A DNA stretch of 64,000 bases from Paenibacillus castaneae (lineage in GTDB: Bacteria > Bacillota > Bacilli > Paenibacillales > Paenibacillaceae): assembly GCF_002884445.1 (NCBI RefSeq), contig NZ_KZ614144.1:1530202-1594201 (forward strand). The letters run 5' to 3'. The notes beneath the pieces are model-generated. The model saw only the letters and a list, made by a program, of their open reading frames with translations. It did not search any database and was not told the DNA's origin. This document shows, one piece after another, positions 16,645 to 25,275 of the stretch. The position numbers and the translations under genes are program-made. The number at the start of each line of letters is the position of its first letter. Position 1 is the stretch's first letter.

Positions 16645-17502
16645 GTGCTGAAAGACTTAATTGCATTAACAAAACCGGGACTGCTTCGGTTAAATATTTT
16701 TGCTGCACTCGGTGGTTTCTTGGTCGCTTCCAAATGGGATATTGACTTTGTATTGCTCATTTGTATGCTTATAGGCTCAACGCTGACGATTGCGTCTGCA
16801 ACCGTCATTAACAACTACTGGGATCGGGAATTAGATCTTAAGATGGAGCGAACAAAAAATCGCGCGCTGCCTACAGGTCGGATGCAGCCTGGAACGGTGC
16901 TGCTTTACGGTATTATATTAGGGGTTATCGGACTTGCCGCATTGTTCGTATTTGTTAATCCTTTAGCTGGATGGCTCGGTTTTTTTGGCTGGTTTGTATA
17001 TATCGTTATTTATACGATGTGGCTAAAGAGGACCTCGACATGGAGCACTTCGATTGGCGGAATCTCTGGTTCAATGCCGCCGGTAATCGGCTATTGTGCG
17101 GTGACACAGGAAATTGATGCAGGCGCGTGGATATTATTCGCATTGCTGTTCTTATGGCAGCCGGCTCACTTCTGGTCGCTTGCTATTAGACGAGTAGAGG
17201 AATACCGTGCTGCAGGATTTCCGCTGCTGCCGGTTGTGAAGGGGATCAAGCGCACAAAGCTTCAAATGATTCCTTATATCGCTCTTCTTATTCCAGCAGG
17301 AATTCTGTTTTATACTTATGGTTATGTCGGCATTTACTTCCTCATTATTTCTGTGCTCTTCGGAGCTGTATGGCTAGTTCATACCTTAAGCGGAATTAAT
17401 GCCAAGGATACGGACAAATGGGCGAAAATAAACTTCTTAATTTCCGTTAACTATCTAATGGTTATATTTATAGTTATGATACTTAATACCAAATTTTCAT
17501 AA
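16645..17502 (+). CDS. ctaB: Protoheme IX farnesyltransferase (heme O synthase)
   Basis: The 285-residue polytopic protein belongs to the UbiA prenyltransferase family. The first Asp-rich motif is 'NNYWDRELDLKMERTKNRALPTGRM', and the second region 'IRRVEEYRAAGFPLLPVVKG' follows. About nine membrane helices. It transfers farnesyl to heme B to make heme O, the precursor of heme A for terminal oxidases. The start is GTG at 16645 with GGGAGG 8 bp upstream. The Sco gene follows 19 bp later; ctaA lies far away at 42.3 kb. Confidence 0.96.
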   Translation: MLKDLIALTKPGLLRLNIFAALGGFLVASKWDIDFVLLICMLIGSTLTIASATVINNYWDRELDLKMERTKNRALPTGRMQPGTVLLYGIILGVIGLAALFVFVNPLAGWLGFFGWFVYIVIYTMWLKRTSTWSTSIGGISGSMPPVIGYCAVTQEIDAGAWILFALLFLWQPAHFWSLAIRRVEEYRAAGFPLLPVVKGIKRTKLQMIPYIALLIPAGILFYTYGYVGIYFLIISVLFGAVWLVHTLSGINAKDTDKWAKINFLISVNYLMVIFIVMILNTKFS

Positions 17503-17521
17503 TAGTCAAGGAGTGGAAGAA

Positions 17522-18127
17522 GTGGTATTTCTCAAAAAACATAGCTTTAAGATCGCTGTACTCGCGCTTTGCGCGGCAATGGGCATTTATTTGTTTATAA
17601 CGTATGGCATGCAGCCGAAGCAGACGCTTCCCATTCTAAAGGCTGCTCCTGATTTTCAGATGACCGATATTAATGGTGAACAGGTATCGCTTAAATCTAC
17701 GAACGGCAAGGCTCGTATTGTTTATTTCTATTTTGCTAATTGCCCAGACGTCTGTCCGCCAACAACATTCCTGCTGTCGCAAGTACAAGATAAGCTTGCT
17801 GATTCGGGGAAACTTGGCACCAAAGCAGAGCTCATCTCCATTACTTTTGATCCTGAGCGTGATACGCCTGAGGTGATCCGTAATTTTGCAAGCCGTCTTG
17901 ATGCAGATTTCAACGGCTGGCACTTCCTGCGCGGCGATGAAGCAGAAACGAATAAATTAGCCGGTGAATTTGGCGCGCCAGTCATTAAGAATGAAGATGG
18001 CACTTTTATGCATATGAACGTTATTACGCTTGTTGATAAAGATGGACAGATTCGTAAATGGATTAACGGCAGTGATGAGAATTTAACGGCAGATCAAATC
18101 GTAGATGAATTGAAAAAGCTGTACTAA
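17522..18127 (+). CDS. SCO1/SenC-family copper chaperone
   Basis: The 201-residue protein has an N-terminal membrane anchor (about 9-28) and a thioredoxin-like domain with the copper site CPDVCPP and the distant histidine in 'FMHMNVITLVD'. Sco proteins deliver or reduce copper for the CuA centre of cytochrome c oxidase, so it fits next to ctaB. I prefer the GTG at 17522, which has AAGGAG 8 bp upstream; a GTG at 17513 overlaps that site. A terminator follows. Confidence 0.93.
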   Translation: MVFLKKHSFKIAVLALCAAMGIYLFITYGMQPKQTLPILKAAPDFQMTDINGEQVSLKSTNGKARIVYFYFANCPDVCPPTTFLLSQVQDKLADSGKLGTKAELISITFDPERDTPEVIRNFASRLDADFNGWHFLRGDEAETNKLAGEFGAPVIKNEDGTFMHMNVITLVDKDGQIRKWINGSDENLTADQIVDELKKLY

Positions 18128-18130
18128 ATA

Positions 18131-18170
18131 AAAAGCCGATCAGGGTTTCTACTCTGTTCGGCTGTTTTGC
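18131..18170 (+). terminator. Rho-independent terminator of ctaB-sco
   Basis: AGCCGA-t-CAG pairs with CTG-t-TCGGCT, followed by a T-rich stretch. Confidence 0.8.
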
Positions 18171-18234
18171 TTTTATTGGTCTATTGCTGCCCCAAAAACG
18201 AAACACTCGTATGACATAAATCGCTAATCCTCGC

Positions 18235-18606
18235 TTAAAACTCATCTTTGGTCCATACGGAAAGGGCATTGTCCAAAGGATAAACAATATACTCTTCAAG
18301 ACCTGCTTTCTCTAATTGCTCGATTAAATATTCAGGCGGCGTGTGCTCGACGCCGGAGTATCCTCTTCGGGTGTAAATATGCTCAGCGTCAGGGAATAAG
18401 TCCCGCAGAAGAAAACGTATCCGTTTGCCGGAGGAATCATTATCGGTAAATATGTAGACCTGGCTGCTGCCAATATCTTTGCGCAGTTTGTCGAGCTGTA
18501 CGGATCCCGGCGTGCCAAACGTACAAAATATAGGCACATCCGGCTCTAGAACACGCTTCAACCGGCTTTTATCATTTTTTCCTTCCACAATAATGGCAAT
18601 GTCCAT
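18235..18606 (-). CDS. Small Toprim-domain protein
   Basis: The 123-residue protein is almost only a Toprim domain: 'MDIAIIVEGKNDKSRL' has the catalytic Glu (VEG), and 'YIFTDNDSSGKRIR' has the D-x-D motif. Such small Toprim proteins resemble RNase M5 and B. subtilis YusF. RNase M5 proper is longer and lies near the ksgA gene, so I do not name it rnmV. The ATG at 18606 is preferred for its GAGGTGA ribosome site; a 24-codon extension has no family similarity. Likely a nuclease or nucleotidyl-transfer enzyme; substrate unknown. Confidence 0.8.
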   Translation of the reverse strand: MDIAIIVEGKNDKSRLKRVLEPDVPIFCTFGTPGSVQLDKLRKDIGSSQVYIFTDNDSSGKRIRFLLRDLFPDAEHIYTRRGYSGVEHTPPEYLIEQLEKAGLEEYIVYPLDNALSVWTKDEF

Positions 18607-18685
18607 CGCAGTCACCTCGCGCAAGCAGAATGGGAATTGATCTGTCCCGCATAAGTGTAGTTTACCACTGAACATCATTTCGAAA

Positions 18686-18722
18686 CAAAAAAACGGCTTG
18701 CACGAGGCAAGCCGTTTTTTCT
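18686..18722 (-). terminator. Terminator of the YjcZ-type gene
   Basis: AACGGCTTGC pairs with GCAAGCCGTT with A-run and T-run on either side, so it can act in both directions. It lies just after the small minus-strand gene. Confidence 0.88.
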
Positions 18723-18729
18723 AGAACGA

Positions 18730-18861
18730 TTAGCACATGCAAACACATGCGATGATTACAAGCAAGATAAACAATACAAGAATAATACCAATATTATTAT
18801 GCCTAAATCCGTCATTGCCGTAACCCTGTCTTACAGCTTCCACATTCGTATTTGCTGACAT
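18730..18861 (-). CDS. YjcZ-family sporulation peptide
   Basis: This 43-codon gene is short. It encodes a polar N-terminus with 'QGYGNDGFRHNNIG', then a hydrophobic C-terminal segment (about 24-43) of the form IILVLFILLVIIA ending with C-x-C-x-C. That layout is the YjcZ family of tiny hydrophobic sporulation proteins. The ribosome site is GAGGGGTGA upstream of the ATG at 18861, and the terminator 18686-18722 follows. The function of the family is unknown; membrane or coat location in the spore is inferred. Confidence 0.85.
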   Translation of the reverse strand: MSANTNVEAVRQGYGNDGFRHNNIGIILVLFILLVIIACVCMC

Positions 18862-18990
18862 CTATGGAGTCACCCCTCTTCCTTTTGAAAAAAGCTTAAT
18901 GACACAAAGCAGCCGACATTGAAGTATGGTCATCTGCCACTAGTTATTGTATGTGCCCGTGTATCATTAGCCCTGTGCGAATACCCAGTT

Positions 18991-20154
18991 CTAGGTAAAA
19001 TGGGTGCGGGGAGGAAGAGCGCGAGAAATATGAAGCGGAAGCAGTGAAACGGCTATCATTAAACCAATAAAGGCGATGTAATAGGGCGATATTTGATCGC
19101 GCAATTGCCCGGCCGCCATCGGGCCGATAAATGCTCCGACTGAGAAGGCGATCGACAATACGGAAAATGTGCGCCCGTAGCGGGCTCCGCCGCTCAGCTC
19201 GATTAATAGTGTAGACAACGCTGGCAGAATAATGCCTTTGGCCATTCCAAGAAACAACAGCATAACGGCGAAAGGAGCAGGTATGTCAGCTGCTATACAA
19301 AAGTAGACAAGGGCGAGCGCTAGCGAGCCCCATAATGTTCGAAGATAGGCGGATACGCGATTTAGAAAAAGCATGCTCAGCGTAACAAGAGCGCCAATAC
19401 TGACAACGGAAAACAATAGTCCTGTTGTAAGCATAGCTTCCTGTGATTTGGCAAGCAGCGGGAGCTCGAAGGAGAGAATTCCCTGTGCGCAGCTGATGGA
19501 AATCGGCAGCAAGTACACAAGCCATGGGATTGGCGTTGCTTGCTCAAGCGGCAGTTTCTCTTTCTGAATGGCAGGCAAGGAAGCGGCTTGTGCCTCCACT
19601 TTCTTGGCTTTGATGTCTTTAATGAAAAACAAAGCACAAACCGCAGTTACGATCAGTACCCAGCCGAGAAGAGTAAATGCGGTTGCAAAGCCAATTTTGG
19701 CGACCAAATAAGCTCCTGCTGCGGGCGATACAACGGATGCAAGCGTATGAACGAGCCCATTTCCGGCCATGAGCTTGCCTTGCTCAGTCCGATCAGTGCT
19801 TAATCGGGCCAGCAGCGCAAGACAAGCAGGGGATAGAAAGGCTAGAACAAAGCCGCTGATCGAGCGAAGCAGAAGCAGCTCCCATGGATTTGTGACATGA
19901 GACTGGAACAAGAGCACGGCACCCGCAGCAAGAAGACTAAACACGATAAACAGTCGGCTGCCATAGCGATCAACGCCGTAGCCTGCAATGAGATTGCCTG
20001 GCAGATGGGTAATGGAGTACATGCCCATCATGAGTCCAATAAAGGAAGGCGCTGCGCCGAGAGAAATGGCAAATGGTGTTAGAATTGGATACTGTGCATG
20101 CAAATCAAAAAAAGCGACGAACAGAAATAAATAAAGCCAAACAGCGGTTTTCAC
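18991..20154 (-). CDS. Major facilitator superfamily transporter
   Basis: The 387-residue protein has twelve predicted membrane segments in two six-helix halves and the MFS loop 2-3 motif form 'GYGVDRYGSRLF'. It resembles drug- or sugar-efflux members with no clear substrate. The start codon is GTG at 20154, with AGGAGG 8 bp upstream; no ATG competes. It is a single gene, convergent with nothing and divergent from the membrane protein gene at 20314. Confidence 0.88.
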   Translation of the reverse strand: MKTAVWLYLFLFVAFFDLHAQYPILTPFAISLGAAPSFIGLMMGMYSITHLPGNLIAGYGVDRYGSRLFIVFSLLAAGAVLLFQSHVTNPWELLLLRSISGFVLAFLSPACLALLARLSTDRTEQGKLMAGNGLVHTLASVVSPAAGAYLVAKIGFATAFTLLGWVLIVTAVCALFFIKDIKAKKVEAQAASLPAIQKEKLPLEQATPIPWLVYLLPISISCAQGILSFELPLLAKSQEAMLTTGLLFSVVSIGALVTLSMLFLNRVSAYLRTLWGSLALALVYFCIAADIPAPFAVMLLFLGMAKGIILPALSTLLIELSGGARYGRTFSVLSIAFSVGAFIGPMAAGQLRDQISPYYIAFIGLMIAVSLLPLHISRALPPRTHFT

Positions 20155-20239
20155 AGGCTGCCCTCCTAGCCAATAACATTCTTATATACTTGTACGTCTA
20201 GTTGGGACAGGATATGTCTGGATAAAAAGGAAGTGATCG

Positions 20240-20268
20240 TTTACGCCTTATAATCCGTAGGTTATAAT
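20240..20268 (+). promoter_or_regulatory. Candidate promoter of the 20.3-24.1 kb operon
   Basis: TTTACG (20240-20245), 17-bp spacer, TATAAT (20263-20268). A second TATAAT at 20295-20300 is too close to the start codon to be useful. Confidence 0.4.
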
Positions 20269-20313
20269 ATTTTGTAATGGGTTTTCGTACGAGGTATAAT
20301 GGAGGGGATCGGA

Positions 20314-20763
20314 TTGGATTTTTTAGATTTTTCAACGTATGATATTGACACATGGACCACATTTTTTAAAGAGCATTGGTTAGTGCTAGTTATTGCCCTC
20401 ATCGTTCTGTTTCTAATCGTTCGAATTGTGAAGACGGTTGTCAAATGGGCCATTGTTGCTGCTATTGTGCTGGGGCTCGTTATTTACAGCGGCTACAGCA
20501 TGGATGATCTGAAGGAGATTGGCTCCAAGGTTACAGACTCTATCAAGCAGGAAGCGATTAATGCAATGGCAGGTGGAGCGAAGGATGCTACGTTTGTTAC
20601 CAATGCAGATGGTACTTTTACGGTGAAAACAAGCAATGTCGAGCTGACTGGAGAGCCGGGAGCCAATGAGGTTGCCGTTTCATTCCGTGGAGCTTCACTC
20701 GGGAAATGGGAGCTTGACAGCACGATACAGTCCTTGATCGATCAAGCAAAACAGAACGGGTGA
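20314..20763 (+). CDS. Hypothetical membrane-anchored protein
   Basis: The 149-residue protein has a short N-terminal soluble part, two hydrophobic segments (about 22-39 and 42-62), and an extracytoplasmic or cytoplasmic C-terminal domain with beta character ('GTFTVKTSNVELTGEPGANEVAVSF'). I prefer the TTG at 20314, since GGAGGGG lies 6 bp before it; an ATG at 20299 overlaps a poor site. The next gene starts 5 bp after the stop, so the two are one operon. I do not recognise the family. The pairing with a transglutaminase-like gene and a PBP suggests envelope work. Confidence 0.65.
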   Translation: MDFLDFSTYDIDTWTTFFKEHWLVLVIALIVLFLIVRIVKTVVKWAIVAAIVLGLVIYSGYSMDDLKEIGSKVTDSIKQEAINAMAGGAKDATFVTNADGTFTVKTSNVELTGEPGANEVAVSFRGASLGKWELDSTIQSLIDQAKQNG

Positions 20764-20767
20764 TGTT

Positions 20768-21922
20768 ATGACCGAATGGCTTCAATGGTTTAAGCAGCCG
20801 GAGCCTGTTGCAATGATTGTTTTATTGCTGTTGCTAGGCTCGCTTTTACAAGGTGTTAAGAGAGGCGCATCAGGTTCTGCGAGGCGTCTTTTCTTTTTTG
20901 TATGGCAGGCCGTTGTCCTAGTCGTTTGTTTGATACTCGCTGCAGTGCTTACAAATGCGTTATCTCCCATAACTGCTAAGTGGCTGACCGAGTATGTCAA
21001 GCTGCCGCTTCATAATCTGAATGGATTAGAGCAGGCGTGGTTCACATGGCTTACGAGTATGCGTGATTTCGCATTGCTGCGCTACGGCGTGTTATTCCTT
21101 CTCAGTTATTTATTGCTGCGTACGTTCGCTTCTTTCATTGAGCCTGTCATCGAGCATGTGGTGGGGCGTATGTTGAGCAGAAGGCATGAGACTGATCTGC
21201 GCATGTCAAGCAAAAGAGGAGCAAGTCGAGCGTTAGGTGCTGTAATTGGCGCAGCGCACGGCGCAGGACGTTCATTTGTATTTGTCGCACTGCTGTTTGT
21301 GTATGTGTCACTTATGCCTAACGGATGGTATGTCGAGAAAATATCAGACTCCCCGTTGTATAAGGAAGCAGCAACTTGGCTTGCTCCGGTAGCTGGAGAT
21401 ATGCTGGCAGGGCAAGGCCCGGTACTAACGAAAGCAGTGGAAGCTCAGTTTCAACAAATTTTAAAACGCAAGTTTGAAATTATTGATTATGCAGTCCCAT
21501 CGGAAATTGAGAAGGCTGCGGTTTATGTAACAAAGGATGCGCTAACCGATGAGGAAAAGGCGCGAAAGCTTTATGATTGGTTAGGGACTCGTATCGCTTA
21601 TGATTGGGACAAAGCTAATAATTATGAACAGCATGGAATATGGAAGGAACAAATGCCGGCCGACACATTTGATTCGCGTAAGGGCGTTTGCATAGATATA
21701 GCCCGTTTGTATGCTGTAATGGCGCGTTCAGCTGGACTTCAAGTTCGAGTCGTTACTGGAATGGGCGCAGACGGACGCGGGGGCTTTGGACCTCATGCTT
21801 GGAATGAAGTGAAGATTCATGAAGGCGATGATGGATGGATTCCATTAGATGCTACTTGGTCTTCTTCTGGAGATTGGTTTAATCCGCCGCAATTTGAGCG
21901 AACACATATAAGCGAGGCATAA
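20768..21922 (+). CDS. Membrane-bound transglutaminase-like protein
   Basis: The 384-residue protein has about four to five membrane segments in its first 200 residues, then a transglutaminase-like (papain-fold) domain. The triad is visible: Cys in 'SRKGVCIDIARLYAVMARSAG', His in 'GFGPHAWNEVKI', Asp in 'WIPLDATWSS'. Bacterial members may be proteases, amidases or crosslinkers, often working on the envelope. It overlaps no gene but sits in one operon with the small membrane protein, and 49 bp before the penicillin-binding protein. The substrate is unknown. Confidence 0.83.
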   Translation: MTEWLQWFKQPEPVAMIVLLLLLGSLLQGVKRGASGSARRLFFFVWQAVVLVVCLILAAVLTNALSPITAKWLTEYVKLPLHNLNGLEQAWFTWLTSMRDFALLRYGVLFLLSYLLLRTFASFIEPVIEHVVGRMLSRRHETDLRMSSKRGASRALGAVIGAAHGAGRSFVFVALLFVYVSLMPNGWYVEKISDSPLYKEAATWLAPVAGDMLAGQGPVLTKAVEAQFQQILKRKFEIIDYAVPSEIEKAAVYVTKDALTDEEKARKLYDWLGTRIAYDWDKANNYEQHGIWKEQMPADTFDSRKGVCIDIARLYAVMARSAGLQVRVVTGMGADGRGGFGPHAWNEVKIHEGDDGWIPLDATWSSSGDWFNPPQFERTHISEA

Positions 21923-21970
21923 AGAATTCAGTCATTTATTTTAATGAAGAAGACTTAGAGGTGATAATAG

Positions 21971-24061
21971 ATGCAGGATGATCCGCAGAAGCGGGAAATT
22001 ATTAATCGGCGCCATTTCTCTTTTCGATTGAACTTATTTTTCTTTGTCACATTTGCATTATTTAGCGTTTTGATTGTACGGTTAGCTATATTACAGTTTG
22101 TGGAAGGTCCCACTCTCAGTGCAGAGGGGGCTAAGAAAGGAACGCGTTTTAACGCGATTCCACCGATCCGCGGCAATATTTACGATTCTACTGGCTATCC
22201 GATCGCATATTCCACTTCGACACAATCCTTGTACTTCAGTATCCAGCCTGATATGGGGTTGAATGCAGCGGTGGAGAAATCCAAAGAATTAGCGGTTGAA
22301 TTGGAAAAGGTTTTCACCAAGTACGGAGATCCTGAGAAAGCAATGACCGTTGAGGATATTATCCGCCAAATGGACTTGGATTTTAGAAGAAATACAATTT
22401 CCACTCCGCGCCGTATTAAATCCGGTTTGACGAATAAAGAAATCGCTTATTTCATGGAAAATCGATCCAACTTCAAAGGGATAGATATTATGGAGGAGAG
22501 CGTTCGTAATTACGATACCGATTCCATAGCGGTTCAATTGGTTGGATATTTGAAAAAGTATAAAGGTGTTCGCGAGACGGTTGATTTCTATAATGAGAAA
22601 ACAAAAGAGAAGGACGAAACCCTTAAATACTTAGAGGAAGAAGACGTAGGCATGGACGGTCTGGAGTTTATGTACCAGGATGTGCTGCGCGGCAAAAACG
22701 GATTGAAAAGTTATCCGGTTAACAATGCGGAGCGTATCATCGGACCGATGCAAATTACGAATCCGGAGAAGGGCTCGGATCTTTATTTAACAATTAATAA
22801 AAATGTACAATTAACAACAGAAACAGCTATTATGGACCAATTGAAAAAAATAACGACATCGACTAATAAATATGAACGGGCTGAATATGCCAAAACAGGC
22901 TTTGCTGTTGCAATGGAAGTCGATACGGGAAAAGTTGTAGCGATGGCAAGTATGCCCGATTACGATCCTAATATTTGGTCCGGCGGAAGAATAAGCGCTG
23001 AGGATTACGAGAATTTCCAGAACGTCCTGGAGAACGGAACGATTCGAAGCGTTTATGGAAAATATGATACAAAGGCTGAGCGGGATAAGCATCCTTCCTC
23101 CATCGTGTTTCTAGGATCAACAATGAAGCCGTTGTCCGTACTTGTCGGATTGAATGAGAAGCTGTTTAATACGAATACTTATTATCCTGATACTGGCGCA
23201 TTCTCTTTCGGTAAGAAAGGCTATGAACGCATTATCAAAAACTCGCAAGGCCACGTATACGGGAACATTGACGGGGCGGGAGCGATCGAGCATTCCTCCA
23301 ATCCGTTTATGGCAGCAATGGTCGGCAATAGGCTGTATATGCGTCCCGCGGTTAACGGGAAAAGCGGTGTGGAAATTTGGGACGATTACATGAAGCAGTT
23401 CGGACTAGGGGTATTGACGGGAAGCGGTCTGCCTAATGAATCCAAAGGGGTTATTGGGTATTTCTCAGAGGCTGAACGAGGAAGCGCCCAATCAGCACTC
23501 ATATTCGCCTCATTCGGCCAGCAGGGCCGCTACACGACACTGCAGCTTGCTCAGTATGCTGCTATGCTCGCCAACCGCGGTAGTCGGATGAAGCCGCAAT
23601 TCGTGAATGAGATTAAAGATTCTGATGGCAATATCGTACAAGGCTATACGCCAGAAGTATTGAATTCAGTTGATTATCCAGTGGAATACTGGAAAGAAAT
23701 TGAGCTTGGCATGTCAAAGGTAAGCGTACAAGGCTTTGAAGGCGTAGATTATACCTTTAGGCGTAAGACGGGTACTTCCGAGCAGCAGGTTGCGGGCCGA
23801 ACAGCAGAAAATGCCGTCTTTATCGCATATGCACCGGCAGATCATCCAAAGCTTGCAGTAGCGGTAGTCATACCTGACGGCGGCTTTGGCGCTTACGGTG
23901 CAGCACCGATTGCGCGTAAAATTTTCGATGCATACGATCAGGAAATTGGTCTAAACGGCGTTCCGAAGAAGAAGGCAGTTAACGATGAAGCTTCGACTTC
24001 AACTGTTGGGGATGAAGATGCAGCAGCTACGAACACTGGAGAAGCAGGAACAAGTCAATAA
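21971..24061 (+). CDS. Class B penicillin-binding protein (PBP2/PbpA type)
   Basis: The 696-residue protein has a cytoplasmic start, one membrane anchor (about 20-42), a PBP dimerisation domain with 'IPPIRGNIYDSTGYPIAYS', and a transpeptidase domain. The active-site motifs are STMK (in LGSTMKPLS), SSN (in EHSSNPF) and KTG (in RRKTGTSEQ). It crosslinks peptidoglycan; the elongation-type (PBP2/PbpA/PbpH) group fits best. The C-terminus ends in an Ala/Thr/Ser/Glu-rich tail (about 670-696) not needed for catalysis. The ribosome site is GAGGTGA. A terminator follows. Confidence 0.94.
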   Translation: MQDDPQKREIINRRHFSFRLNLFFFVTFALFSVLIVRLAILQFVEGPTLSAEGAKKGTRFNAIPPIRGNIYDSTGYPIAYSTSTQSLYFSIQPDMGLNAAVEKSKELAVELEKVFTKYGDPEKAMTVEDIIRQMDLDFRRNTISTPRRIKSGLTNKEIAYFMENRSNFKGIDIMEESVRNYDTDSIAVQLVGYLKKYKGVRETVDFYNEKTKEKDETLKYLEEEDVGMDGLEFMYQDVLRGKNGLKSYPVNNAERIIGPMQITNPEKGSDLYLTINKNVQLTTETAIMDQLKKITTSTNKYERAEYAKTGFAVAMEVDTGKVVAMASMPDYDPNIWSGGRISAEDYENFQNVLENGTIRSVYGKYDTKAERDKHPSSIVFLGSTMKPLSVLVGLNEKLFNTNTYYPDTGAFSFGKKGYERIIKNSQGHVYGNIDGAGAIEHSSNPFMAAMVGNRLYMRPAVNGKSGVEIWDDYMKQFGLGVLTGSGLPNESKGVIGYFSEAERGSAQSALIFASFGQQGRYTTLQLAQYAAMLANRGSRMKPQFVNEIKDSDGNIVQGYTPEVLNSVDYPVEYWKEIELGMSKVSVQGFEGVDYTFRRKTGTSEQQVAGRTAENAVFIAYAPADHPKLAVAVVIPDGGFGAYGAAPIARKIFDAYDQEIGLNGVPKKKAVNDEASTSTVGDEDAAATNTGEAGTSQ

Positions 24062-24080
24062 GCAGCAACAAAGGATAAAA

Positions 24081-24118
24081 AGGCAGGCTGGAGCATAAGC
24101 TCCGGCCTGCCTTTTTTG
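24081..24118 (+). terminator. Rho-independent terminator
   Basis: AGGCAGGC-tGGAGC pairs with GCTCC-gGCCTGCCT, followed by six T. Confidence 0.92.
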
Positions 24119-24178
24119 TGCGTTTACACCGGAAAAAGCCTGTTTTCCCCAAAATAAAAGCCTATTTCAAAATAAAAG

Positions 24179-24235
24179 TTGCACAAGAGAAACATTTTTG
24201 TGTATTATTAAAAAAAAGGCATTAGGTAAACTAAT
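24179..24235 (+). promoter_or_regulatory. Promoter with candidate MntR/DtxR-family operator
   Basis: TTGCAC (24179-24184), 18-bp spacer and TATTAT (24203-24208) form a plausible promoter. Just downstream, GGCATTAGGTAAACTAAT (24218-24235) contains the dyad ATTAG-N5-CTAAT and shares GCAT-n-AGG-n-AAA with the Bacillus MntR box. A repressor there would block early transcription when Mn is plentiful. The match is partial. Confidence 0.5.
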
Positions 24236-24285
24236 ATTCACAAGGGCAAACTATCCAACATAAAAAATAACTAGGAGGTCATACC

Positions 24286-25242
24286 ATGCGTAAAGCGCGA
24301 AAAATGAATTCAGCACTTCGAAGATTTATAATAACAATTGTTTTTCTGACGATGACGGCTATCCTTACATCTGCATGCGGTCAGCAAACGACTAACGGAC
24401 AAGGAAAACTTAATATTACAGCAACAACAGGCATGATTACGGATGTCGTGAAGCAAGTAGGCGGCGAGCATGTGGAAGTAAGCGGATTAATGGGGTCAGG
24501 CATTGATCCTCATCTTTATAAAGCATCGCAGGGTGATGTGAAGAAGCTGGACAATGCGGACATTATATTTTATAACGGTCTGCATCTGGAAGGGAAAATG
24601 GCAGAAATGTTTGAAGGGCTAGAGAAGCGCAAACCGACGGTTGCCGTATCCTCCTATCTGACAGAAGAGCAGCTGCACGCCGCCCCCGGGCAGGGTGAGG
24701 GCATGCATGATCCGCATATCTGGTTTAATGTAAAGCTGTGGATTTCCGCTGCGGAAGTTATTCGCGATACATTAGTTGAGAAGGACCCTTCTCACGAAGA
24801 GTCATATCGATCAAATGCCACAGCGTATATCGAGCAGCTTGAAGAGCTGAATACTTATGCGAAGGAACAGATCGCTCTAATTCCGGAAGCAAGCCGCATA
24901 CTCGTTACGGCGCATGATGCATTTGGCTATTTTGGCGAAGCGTACGGGTTGACTGTTACGGGGTTGCAAGGCATGAATACGATGTCTGAATATGGATCGA
25001 AGGATGTAAGCGAGCTGCGTGATTACCTTGTAGATAAAAAGATCAAAGCTGTGTTTATTGAATCCAGCGTTCCCAAAAAATCGATCGAATCTGTAATCGA
25101 AGGCGCACGCCAGTTGGGGCATGAGGTGAAAATTGGCGGGGAGCTATACTCCGATGCTATGGGTGACGAAGGTACGTTTGAAGGTACTTATATCGGAATG
25201 GTGAGACATAATGTGGACACGATCGTATCTGCCTTGAAATAA
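24286..25242 (+). CDS. mntA: Manganese/zinc ABC transporter, substrate-binding lipoprotein
   Basis: The 318-residue protein is a ZnuA/TroA-family cluster A-I binding protein. It has a lipoprotein signal with the lipobox ending at the Cys of TSACGQQ. Metal ligands are His in 'SGIDPHLY' (residues about 82), His in 'DPHIWFN', Glu in 'FIESSVP' and Asp in 'LYSDAMG'. The stretch 'DAMGDEGTFEGTYIGM' is the form seen in MntA/TroA, and there is no His-rich loop, so Mn is more likely than Zn. It heads a four-gene operon. Confidence 0.85.
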   Translation: MRKARKMNSALRRFIITIVFLTMTAILTSACGQQTTNGQGKLNITATTGMITDVVKQVGGEHVEVSGLMGSGIDPHLYKASQGDVKKLDNADIIFYNGLHLEGKMAEMFEGLEKRKPTVAVSSYLTEEQLHAAPGQGEGMHDPHIWFNVKLWISAAEVIRDTLVEKDPSHEESYRSNATAYIEQLEELNTYAKEQIALIPEASRILVTAHDAFGYFGEAYGLTVTGLQGMNTMSEYGSKDVSELRDYLVDKKIKAVFIESSVPKKSIESVIEGARQLGHEVKIGGELYSDAMGDEGTFEGTYIGMVRHNVDTIVSALK

Positions 25243-25275
25243 ATATGAAAAAAGCAATGAAACGGAGTGATAAAT

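Noticed and set aside
18235..18606. RNase M5 (rnmV)
   Set aside because: The Toprim domain matches but the protein is shorter than RNase M5 and lacks its C-terminal domain and usual neighbours.
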